64,000 bases of DNA, taken from positions 1-64,000 of the forward strand of contig NZ_JAGGPT010000001.1 in the NCBI RefSeq assembly GCF_018613715.1. Direction: 5' to 3'. The notes below the pieces were generated by a model. That model ran no database searches, was not told the origin of the DNA, and saw only the letters and a program-made list of their open reading frames with translations. The DNA comes from Chryseobacterium sp. ISL-6. GTDB lineage: Bacteria > Bacteroidota > Bacteroidia > Flavobacteriales > Weeksellaceae. The position numbers and the translations under genes were made by a program. Below are positions 44,503 to 51,875 of this stretch, one piece after another (position 1 is the first letter of the stretch; every line of letters starts with the position of its first letter).

Positions 44503-46801
44503 CAGTCGCATAAGCTGCAGCGACCTCTTTCGAAGCTGCTACCATAGCGATCAATGCTTTTTCAGTTTCATCCCAATGACGGGTTTTTAATCCACAGTCT
44601 GGATTTACCCAAAGTTGTTCTGCCGGGATTACGGCTTGTGCTTTTTTTAGTAATGCTACCATTTCCTCTTTCGATGGAACTCTTGGAGAGTGAATGTCAT
44701 AAACTCCCGGACCGATCTCGTTAGGGTATTTAAAGTCTGCAAAAGCATTCAGTAATTCCATTTGGCTTCTTGAGCATTCTATTGTGATTACATCAGCATC
44801 CATATCAGCGATATTGTGGATGATGTCATTAAATTCAGAATAACACATGTGTGTATGGATTTGCGTAGCATCTTCAACACCGCTTGCAGAAATTCTGAAA
44901 GCTTCAACGGCCCATTGCAAATAATTCTGCCATTCGGCTTTTCGTAAAGGAAGACCTTCTCTGATGGCAGGTTCATCGATCTGGATAATTCTGATTCCTG
45001 CTTTTTCAAGATCGTTTACTTCGTCACGGATTGCCAAAGCAATCTGCTTACAGGTTGTAGAACGAGGCTGATCATCGCGTACAAAAGACCACTGAAGGAT
45101 CGTTACAGGACCTGTCAACATTCCTTTAACCCATTTTTGCGTTAAAGATTGAGCGTATTGTGACCAATAAACGGTCATCGGTTGTGGTCTGTGAACATCT
45201 CCATAAATGACGGGTGGTTTTACACAACGGCTTCCATAACTCTGAACCCATCCATTTTGAGTAAAGGCAAATCCTGCCAGTTGTTCACCAAAATATTCCA
45301 CCATATCGTTACGCTCAAATTCTCCATGAACCAACACATCAATTCCTATTTCTTCCTGCCAGTTGATGGTTCTTTGGGTTTCTTCTTTAAGCAATTGATC
45401 ATACTTCTGAGCCGTCAGATCTCCTTTTTTGAATTGGGCTCTCCAGCTTCTTACTTCTTTTGTTTGTGGGAAAGATCCGATCGTTGTCGTTGGGAATAAA
45501 GGAAGCTCCAATGCATTCTGCTGTGCTTCTTTTCTTACATTAAAAGGACTATTTCTCTTTGCATCACTTTCTGTAGTTATCGCAACGCGGTTTTTCACAT
45601 CCTGATTATGAATTAAGGTTGAAACTTTACGGTTTTCAATGGCTTGTTTATTTTCAGCCAATTGTTGCAGTGTGCTGTAATCTGGATTTTCTGAGGCTAG
45701 TTTTTTCAAAGTAACAATTTCAGAAACCTTCTGTTTGGCAAAAGCCATCCATTGCTTGATTTCAGGAGATAATATCTTTTCATTTTTCTCCAGATCAAGA
45801 TCGAAAGGAGAATGGAGTAGTGAGCATGAAGGAGCAATGAAAACTCTTTCAGAACCTAATGCGGTTATGGCTTTCTTGATAAAAGCCAGTGAATGGTTGA
45901 AATCATTTTTCCAGATGTTTCTTCCATCAACAACTCCCAATGATAGAATCAACGTTTCAGGAATGGCAGTAAGAACTTCATCCAACTGTTCCGGAGCGCG
46001 TACCAGGTCGATGTGTAAAGCATCAATAGGTAGCGTAGTTGCTAGTGAAAGATTATCTTTTAGTCCATCAAAATAGGTGGTAATGATGAATTTAAGATTC
46101 GGGAATTGTTCTGTGATCTGGACATAAACAGATTGGTAAACTTCTTTTGCTTTTTGATCAAGATCTAAAGCTAAAAAGGGCTCGTCAAACTGGATCCATT
46201 CAGCACCATTATTTTCTAACTCTTTTAAAATTTCAGTATAAACAGGAAGCAAGTTCTGAGCTAAATCCAATTTGTCAAAGCCATCTTCTTTTTCCTTTCC
46301 TAATAGTAAATACGTAACCAATCCAATGATAACAGGTTTTGCACTGATCCCTGCTTCTTTAGCTTCAATAAACTCATTGACGATCTTATTGGAGAATAAT
46401 CTGAATTGCTGATCTTTCTGAAATTCGGGAACGATATAATGGTAATTGGTGTCAAACCATTTTGTCATTTCCATCGCCGTAATATCTAAACCTTCTTTCT
46501 GATGGCCTCTTGCCATAGCAAAATACAGATCAATCTCATTTGAAGTAATGTCCTGATAACGCGCAGGAATAGCACCAACTGACAGGGTCATATCCAATAC
46601 TTGGTCGTAAAATGAAAAATCATTTGATGGAATAAGATCGATTCCGGCATCCTGTTGTAATTTCCAGTTTTGTTTTCTGATGGTTTTTCCAACCTCTAAA
46701 AGTTCCTGTAATGTTGTTTTGCCCGACCAATATTGCTCGCAGGCTTTTTTGAGTTCTCTGTTGCTACCAATTCGCGGGTAACCTAGGATGTGTGTTTGCA
46801 T
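44492..46801 (-). CDS. metE: cobalamin-independent methionine synthase
   Basis: The 769-residue protein has the normal length and two-barrel layout of MetE. It starts MQTHILGYPRIGSNRELKKA. The catalytic C-terminal half begins near LFPTTTIGSFPQTKEVRSWR and holds the zinc ligands in IHTHMCYSE and NPDCG (Cys736). It transfers the methyl group from 5-methyltetrahydrofolate polyglutamate to homocysteine. A cobalamin riboswitch lies about 425 nt upstream on the same strand, the expected way to switch MetE off when vitamin B12 allows MetH to work. Its 3' end is duplicated downstream as a relic. Confidence 0.97.
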   Translation of the reverse strand: MQTHILGYPRIGSNRELKKACEQYWSGKTTLQELLEVGKTIRKQNWKLQQDAGIDLIPSNDFSFYDQVLDMTLSVGAIPARYQDITSNEIDLYFAMARGHQKEGLDITAMEMTKWFDTNYHYIVPEFQKDQQFRLFSNKIVNEFIEAKEAGISAKPVIIGLVTYLLLGKEKEDGFDKLDLAQNLLPVYTEILKELENNGAEWIQFDEPFLALDLDQKAKEVYQSVYVQITEQFPNLKFIITTYFDGLKDNLSLATTLPIDALHIDLVRAPEQLDEVLTAIPETLILSLGVVDGRNIWKNDFNHSLAFIKKAITALGSERVFIAPSCSLLHSPFDLDLEKNEKILSPEIKQWMAFAKQKVSEIVTLKKLASENPDYSTLQQLAENKQAIENRKVSTLIHNQDVKNRVAITTESDAKRNSPFNVRKEAQQNALELPLFPTTTIGSFPQTKEVRSWRAQFKKGDLTAQKYDQLLKEETQRTINWQEEIGIDVLVHGEFERNDMVEYFGEQLAGFAFTQNGWVQSYGSRCVKPPVIYGDVHRPQPMTVYWSQYAQSLTQKWVKGMLTGPVTILQWSFVRDDQPRSTTCKQIALAIRDEVNDLEKAGIRIIQIDEPAIREGLPLRKAEWQNYLQWAVEAFRISASGVEDATQIHTHMCYSEFNDIIHNIADMDADVITIECSRSQMELLNAFADFKYPNEIGPGVYDIHSPRVPSKEEMVALLKKAQAVIPAEQLWVNPDCGLKTRHWDETEKALIAMVAASKEVAAAYATEKV

Positions 46802-47225
46802 TTTCTTTTAAACTTTTAATTAAATTTTAGTTTTTAAAAGTTCTTTTAGAATGCTTCGTAATACGATCGGGAAAGAGTTTTCAGCAATAGAGAAGATACA
46901 ATATGGACGTAATTTTCCTGTTTAAGGAAGAGATTAGAGAGTAACTTTGAAATAATTTTTTTTAACGCAAAGTTTATTTCTAATTCTTCTTATTTAAGAA
47001 GGCAAAGGAGAAATCAATTTCATTGATTTTGAAGAAGCATGCGTTTTATCCATAAGCTTCATCAGCGACAGCGTCGCATCTCTTTGCTCCTTAAAACTAA
47101 GGAATCTTTAGAATAAATCTTTGCGTTTAAACTCATATCCATTCCAAGTCTAAACAACCCAATACGTTCAAAAAGTATCATCTGTATGACCAAAAGCTTC
47201 AAACCGCGAAAGCATTGTCAATTCG
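46802..47225 (-). other. long leader between the riboswitch and metE
   Basis: About 424 nt without a gene separate the aptamer from the metE start. It contains the short palindrome GCGAC-AGC-GTCGC at about 47071-47083 and CTTCTT-AAAT-AAGAAG near 46988-47003. Neither has a clear T run on the minus strand, so I cannot point to the expression platform. The stretch around 46985-47100 has the look of an intergenic repeat, unproven. Confidence 0.4.
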
Positions 47226-47362
47226 GAAAAGGCAGGTCTCCTGACTTGTAACAGTTTTGTCATCCTTCCCGCTTCTGGCAGTGGATCTGCAAGGACAAAA
47301 ACCTTTGGTGTGTTACTTACAGTTGCGCGACAGTTCGTGATTTTCACACGATTCCCTATTAA
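47226..47362 (-). ncRNA. cobalamin riboswitch upstream of metE
   Basis: On the minus strand the conserved pieces occur in order: an AACTGTCGCGCAACTG-type helix region, CCACTG (around 47279-47284), GCGGGAAGG (around 47264-47272), and the B12 box GTCAGGAGACCTGCC (47231-47245). These are the hallmarks of the adenosylcobalamin-family aptamer. It faces metE, whose product is dispensable when B12 is present, so repression on B12 binding is expected. Exact ends are approximate. Confidence 0.92.
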
Positions 47363-47552
47363 TTTACTTTAAGTAAAACCTTTTCCGTTTGATGAAGTAT
47401 GTTAAAGAACAAAATAGGGTGTAAAGGTATTGAATAAAGTAATTTTATTGGTATTGTTTTAAATATTAGGAATAAAATTTTGTTTTAATTTAATTTTAAA
47501 GTTATTTATTCTGTAAATTTGAAAAAATCAATCGAAAAAAGAATATTATCCT

Positions 47553-48014
47553 GTGGAAAGACTCGACGATAAGGATCTTCAACTGTTAAGAATCCTGCAA
47601 AAGAATGCTAAACTGACGGTTAAAGAATTGGCCAAAGAAATAAACCTTTCTCCATCACCAGTTTTTGAACGGGTAAAAAGACTGGAGCAGGAAGGCTATA
47701 TCAAACATTACGCTGCGGTTTTGGAAGCTGAAAAACTAAATCGTGGTTTTACCGTTTTTTGTCAGGTGAAATTAAAGATTCACGATCGGTCGGTAGGAAA
47801 TGAATTTGTGAAAGAAATTGTACAAATTGAAGAAGTAGCAGAATGCTACAATATTTCAGGAGATTTCGATTTCCTGCTTAAAGTTCAGGTAAGGGATATG
47901 AAACATTACCAGGATTTTGTATTCAACAAATTAGGGTCTGTAGATTCCATAGGAAGTACCCACAGTACTTTTGTGATGGCTGAGGTGAAGAACAATCATG
48001 GAGTTACGATATAA
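47553..48014 (+). CDS. Lrp/AsnC-family transcriptional regulator
   Basis: This 153-residue protein, read from a GTG at 47553, begins with the family HTH (LDDKDLQLLRILQKNAKLTV, KELAKEINLSPSPVFERVKR). A C-terminal RAM domain (EVAECYNISGDFDFLLKVQV) binds amino acids and sets the oligomer state. It is divergent from the metE riboswitch transcript, with the starts about 190 bp from the aptamer. Control of metE or amino-acid genes is plausible but not shown. Confidence 0.92.
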   Translation: MERLDDKDLQLLRILQKNAKLTVKELAKEINLSPSPVFERVKRLEQEGYIKHYAAVLEAEKLNRGFTVFCQVKLKIHDRSVGNEFVKEIVQIEEVAECYNISGDFDFLLKVQVRDMKHYQDFVFNKLGSVDSIGSTHSTFVMAEVKNNHGVTI

Positions 48015-48032
48015 ACAATCAGAGCTTCAATA

Positions 48033-48563
48033 TTACTTTTTTGCTCTTATCCTACTCAACGAAACAGAGGTTATCCCCAGATAGGATGCAATATAATATT
48101 GCGGAACGCGGCGGAAAATTTCCGGTGATTGTTTAAGCAATTCGGCATATCTTTCTTCGGCACTGTCCTTTATCCGAGAAATAAAAAGTTTCTGATATTT
48201 AAGCAGACGCTCTTGCAAATAACTGTAATAGAATTCCTTAATATGCGGATTAAGCTCCATCTTTTGCCTGAACTCTTCAATAGAAGTACTGTAAACAACA
48301 GAAGGCTCTATCATTTCGATATTATAAATACTTGGTGAATTGTAAAATAAACTTTCCCATGATGAGATAAGGTTACCTTCAAATAAAAACTGGAAAGTAA
48401 TTTCCTTACCATCATTATTAAGCCAGCCTCTTGCTACTCCTTTTTCAAGATAGTAGAATTTACGGGCCATTTTACCTTCTTCCGTTAATAAGGTTTTAGG
48501 AGCAAGTTCCTCCTTATCAAAACCATTTAGTATTTCGTCTAAAACATTTTTATCCAGGGACAT
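48033..48563 (-). CDS. Crp/Fnr-family regulator
   Basis: This 176-residue protein has a cNMP-binding-like beta barrel at about 10-120 (REFYYLEKG-type turn ARKFYYLEKGVARGWLNNDG). A short C-terminal HTH ends YIASYLGITSVSLSRIRAKK. It belongs to the small flavobacterial Crp/Fnr group with a degenerate effector pocket. It precedes the VOC gene's 3' end on the same strand: the VOC gene stops 14 bp upstream of this start, so the two are likely co-transcribed. The effector is unknown. Confidence 0.88.
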   Translation of the reverse strand: MSLDKNVLDEILNGFDKEELAPKTLLTEEGKMARKFYYLEKGVARGWLNNDGKEITFQFLFEGNLISSWESLFYNSPSIYNIEMIEPSVVYSTSIEEFRQKMELNPHIKEFYYSYLQERLLKYQKLFISRIKDSAEERYAELLKQSPEIFRRVPQYYIASYLGITSVSLSRIRAKK

Positions 48564-48577
48564 ACTTATGACGGGAT

Positions 48578-48958
48578 TTAAATATAATTACTTACTTCAA
48601 TAAGGTTCATATCAGGATCTCTGAAATATATTGATCTTATTTTGCCCATCGCACCTGTTCTCTCGACGATACCTTCAATGATCTCAATGTTTTTATGTTG
48701 TAATTCCTTTAAAACCTCATTGATATCTGTTGCTGCAATAAAACATAGATCTGCAGAACCGGGAGTTGGATGTTCTGCTTTGGGCTCAAACTCTTTTCCT
48801 TTTTGGTGAAGATTGATCTTTTGGTTTCCAAAAGTCAACGCTTTTCTGTTATCTCCGAAGGTTACGACTTCGAAGCCGAGAATATGGGTATAGAACCCGA
48901 TTGTTTTATCGATATTGGCTACGGTTAAAACGATGTGATCGATGTTTTTGATTTCCAT
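48578..48958 (-). CDS. VOC superfamily (glyoxalase-like) protein
   Basis: The 126-residue protein has two beta-alpha-beta-beta-beta modules. The start [20 protein letters not shown] carries a metal-type His, and the end [17 protein letters not shown] carries the Glu ligand, as in glyoxalase/dioxygenase/fosfomycin-resistance folds. The substrate is unknown. It is the first gene of a pair with the Crp/Fnr regulator. Confidence 0.88.
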   Translation of the reverse strand: MEIKNIDHIVLTVANIDKTIGFYTHILGFEVVTFGDNRKALTFGNQKINLHQKGKEFEPKAEHPTPGSADLCFIAATDINEVLKELQHKNIEIIEGIVERTGAMGKIRSIYFRDPDMNLIEVSNYI

Positions 48959-49097
48959 TGTTTTTGTTTTTTTTAAACACTAATGACACTAGTATGTATT
49001 TGTGAATATTAGTGTTACATATTAGTGATATTTGTGTTTAATATTTTAGATCTTTATAAGATTATTTTAACCTGTAACTCTAAATCTTCAAACTTAA

Positions 49098-49406
49098 TTA
49101 ATATGATTTTGAATCTTTGGATTTTTGAATTTTACGCTTTAGTAATAAATAAATTAAAGCAGATACTAAGAAAATAACTGATTGGATAATAATGACAGTT
49201 ATTTCTGACTCAGGTTCAGCAAATCTAATCATAAAGCTAAAAACTGAAATGGGAAATGTTATGATTAGACCATAAATTGAATATTGAGTAAAAAATATAT
49301 ATGAAGGATAGCAGCCCAAAACTGAAACAAATGCAATTATTTGATAAATTAAAAATAGTAAGAAAAATACATTAAGTTGTTTAATGCTTGATATTTTTAA
49401 ATTCAT
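49098..49406 (-). CDS. small integral membrane protein
   Basis: This 102-residue protein has three hydrophobic helices at about 13-33, 42-62 and 74-92 and a Lys-rich tail (KRKIQKSKDSK). I recognise no family. It starts 25 bp behind the stop of the secreted protein gene upstream, so it is likely in one operon with it. Confidence 0.6.
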   Translation of the reverse strand: MNLKISSIKQLNVFFLLFLIYQIIAFVSVLGCYPSYIFFTQYSIYGLIITFPISVFSFMIRFAEPESEITVIIIQSVIFLVSALIYLLLKRKIQKSKDSKSY

Positions 49407-49431
49407 TTAGGATTGAAATTTTTTTTAATAT

Positions 49432-50013
49432 TTAATCCATCCTCTGCTGCTGCAAATACGTCAAAGTAGAATTTTTAATAAATTCTTCCATCGTGGTTTC
49501 TTTACTCGCATTTTTATTGGTCAACTCAAACAGATACTGAATTAAGTTACCCAGTTTATTGTCCTTACAGGTAATTCTAAACCTCTTGGCTTTAGGATTT
49601 GAACCTAGAAAAGTGAGTTCAGTTGTATTGCTTAATTTAACATTGTTGACATCAAAACCGGCACGTGGATTTTTTTGAAGACGTAGAAATCTTTTTTGGG
49701 TTTTATCCGTGCTTTCTTCTATGAATTTTTCCATTTGATAATCCGTTAGAAGCTGTGGATAAATTAATCCCTGTTGTAATATTAAACTGGTTACCTTATC
49801 AGATTTATCATATAAGATCGTTTTGTCATCAAACTGAATCTGAGTGTCCTTTACAACAATCTTTCCTTCAAATCTTGGATAGGTTTTCTTCTTGTATTCA
49901 TTTTTGAATTGCTCAGTAATAGCCTTTTCTTTGCTGCTTGAGGTTTCTTTTTTCTGACCAAAAGTAGCTATTGATAATGATAACAAGAGGATAAATGAAA
50001 ATTGCCGTCTCAT
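49432..50013 (-). CDS. secreted hypothetical protein
   Basis: This 193-residue protein has a signal peptide (FSFILLLSLSIATFGQ). The mature protein starts with a Lys/Ser/Glu-rich segment and continues as a mixed fold without recognisable motifs (KTYPRFEGKIVVKDTQIQFD). There is one cysteine, in RITCKDN. No family was recognised. The predicted location is the periplasm. A small membrane protein gene follows 25 bp downstream. Confidence 0.7.
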   Translation of the reverse strand: MRRQFSFILLLSLSIATFGQKKETSSSKEKAITEQFKNEYKKKTYPRFEGKIVVKDTQIQFDDKTILYDKSDKVTSLILQQGLIYPQLLTDYQMEKFIEESTDKTQKRFLRLQKNPRAGFDVNNVKLSNTTELTFLGSNPKAKRFRITCKDNKLGNLIQYLFELTNKNASKETTMEEFIKNSTLTYLQQQRMD

Positions 50014-50151
50014 ATTTTTTTGATTTTTAAAATGTATTTCCCCTTCCTTTTTTAAGAAATTCTTAAGATGAAAATACGGAAATGAAAATACATATTTTTA
50101 TTTTAAAATTAGTTTTTATGGATTTTAGTTTTTTTAGCAGCAAATATGATG

Positions 50152-50733
50152 CTATAGAATATTTTTAACGCGTAAATGCTGAAGAAGCATGATTGTTTTT
50201 GCATCTTTAATCTCACCAGTATCGATCATTTTTAAGGTTTCATTAAAAGAAAGTTCTAAAACTTGAATATCTTCACCCTCTTCCTCAAGCCCACCACCAG
50301 CTGAAGTTTTCATTTCTGTAGAATATTCTGCAATAAAAAAATAAAGGATCTCAGTGACGGAGCCTGGTGACATATAAGATTCAAAAATCTTTTCTACTTT
50401 GGAGATCTGATATCCGGTTTCTTCTTCCGTCTCCCTTTTAATACAGTCTTCAGGATTGTCATTATCCAATAATCCGGCACAGGCTTCGATAAGCATACCT
50501 GTAGTATTCCCATTAATAAAAGTAGGCAATCGAAATTGCCTTGTTAAAATAACGGTTTTTGAATTTTTATTGTAAAGTAAAATAGTAGCACCATTTCCTC
50601 TGTCATAAGCTTCTCTGCTTTGAGTTTCTATGGTTCCGTTACTTTTTAATTTTTCATAAGTAACTTTATTTAAAGTGTACCAATTATCGGATAAAATTTC
50701 TGTCTTTGTAATTTTTACTTTATTATTCTGCAT
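50152..50733 (-). CDS. nudK: NUDIX hydrolase, GDP-mannose pyrophosphatase NudK type
   Basis: The gene encodes 193 residues from the ATG at 50733. An in-frame TTG at 50748 is less likely. The Nudix helix is in CAGLLDNDNPEDCIKRETEE followed by ETGY. The NudK-specific ESYMSPGSVTEILYFFIAEY and GGGLEEEGEDIQVLEL segments are present. NudK hydrolyses GDP-mannose and related nucleotide sugars. Its start overlaps the end of the DUF4406 gene by 11 bp, so the two are translationally linked. Confidence 0.9.
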   Translation of the reverse strand: MQNNKVKITKTEILSDNWYTLNKVTYEKLKSNGTIETQSREAYDRGNGATILLYNKNSKTVILTRQFRLPTFINGNTTGMLIEACAGLLDNDNPEDCIKRETEEETGYQISKVEKIFESYMSPGSVTEILYFFIAEYSTEMKTSAGGGLEEEGEDIQVLELSFNETLKMIDTGEIKDAKTIMLLQHLRVKNIL

Positions 50734-51079
50734 GTGGAATATCTTCAATATTATAGTAAACTTTCAAACCTCTTTCTTTAGCAATTCTTACATCTTCATC
50801 TGCACCTTTTGAAGCACCCTCCAAACGTAATATGGCATCACATTTTTCCAGAATACGATGGGCAACAGGGTATTGTATCTCCTGCCATGCTTCATCACCT
50901 AACTGTTTGGAACCCGCGAGATGGATTAATGGCAGAGCCACCCATTCTCCAATCATGGGAATATGACCTTTTCTGAAAATAGGTAATGCAGCTGATTCAA
51001 GGTTATTTAAATTCTGTTGTATGAGTTGAGGGTCGTCATTGGTGCCACTGCGATAGGGTCCGGCAATAAGTATGAGCAT
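50723..51079 (-). CDS. DUF4406 protein, nucleoside deoxyribosyltransferase-like
   Basis: The gene encodes 118 residues from the ATG at 51079. An in-frame TTG at 51100 would add seven residues. The start MLILIAGPYRSGTNDDPQ and the later DAILRLEGASKGADEDVRIA are the pattern of DUF4406 and nucleoside 2-deoxyribosyltransferase-like folds. It overlaps nudK by 11 bp, suggesting a shared nucleotide or nucleotide-sugar salvage role. The reaction is not established. Confidence 0.82.
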   Translation of the reverse strand: MLILIAGPYRSGTNDDPQLIQQNLNNLESAALPIFRKGHIPMIGEWVALPLIHLAGSKQLGDEAWQEIQYPVAHRILEKCDAILRLEGASKGADEDVRIAKERGLKVYYNIEDIPHAE

Positions 51080-51147
51080 AATATTTTCTATTTTGAACAA
51101 AATAACAGAACTTAAAATGTAAAAAAAATAAGATAGTTTAAGAGTCG

Positions 51148-51729
51148 TTATTTTTTGTGTTTATTTGTTTTTATTGTACTTAAGAATTCGGGTGTGATCC
51201 CCAGATAGGATGCAATTTGCTTTTGTGTAATCCTTTCTGCTGCCAATGGATATTTTTGAAGAAAAGCATAATACCGCTCTTCGGCTGTCAGTGAAAGATT
51301 TTCAATAATTCTAAGCTGCTCTCTTGTGTATGCATTTTGCATCATGATCCTGAAAAATCTTTCAAACTTTGGAATTTTCTGGTACAGATTATCTAAATCA
51401 TCTTTTTTTAACTGTAGAACAACACTGTCTTCTAATGCTTCAATATTCAGCATTGCAGGGTGGTGATTAATAAAGCAGTACATATCTGTAATCCACCAAT
51501 CCGGCATAGCAAACATAATAGTAGATTCTTTCCCTGAAACATCCATGTAAAAAGCTCTTAAAAGTCCTGATTGAACAAAGTAGATCTCTTTGCAGAGTTG
51601 CTGTTGCTTTAGAACTAATTCTTTTTTTTGAACTGTTCTTTCTTTCAATAAAGAGTTGAAGTAGGTAACTTCCTCATTATTAAGCGAAATGTGTTTGGTT
51701 ATATTCTTTAAAATTAAACTGTCATTCAT
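51148..51729 (-). CDS. Crp/Fnr-family regulator
   Basis: This 193-residue protein has a cNMP-binding-like barrel at about 15-125 (KEIYFVQSGLLRAFYMDVSG). The C-terminal HTH region is KQIASYLGITPEFLSTIKTN. It resembles the other Crp/Fnr gene in this window (ASYLGIT in both) but is clearly a different paralogue. It lies 69 bp ahead of the DUF4406-nudK pair on the same strand and may regulate it, an inference. Confidence 0.88.
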   Translation of the reverse strand: MNDSLILKNITKHISLNNEEVTYFNSLLKERTVQKKELVLKQQQLCKEIYFVQSGLLRAFYMDVSGKESTIMFAMPDWWITDMYCFINHHPAMLNIEALEDSVVLQLKKDDLDNLYQKIPKFERFFRIMMQNAYTREQLRIIENLSLTAEERYYAFLQKYPLAAERITQKQIASYLGITPEFLSTIKTNKHKK

Positions 51730-51875
51730 GGGTACCCGATGGTCACTATTTCTTTACATACAAACGCTAAATTAATGTTTCTTTTTCAAGAACCTTTCAT
51801 TATTCCTTTGAATTCAGGGAAATTAAAGGGATATCTGTAGAACATCAAGGGTTTAAAGCAGTTATGATTAGTGAT

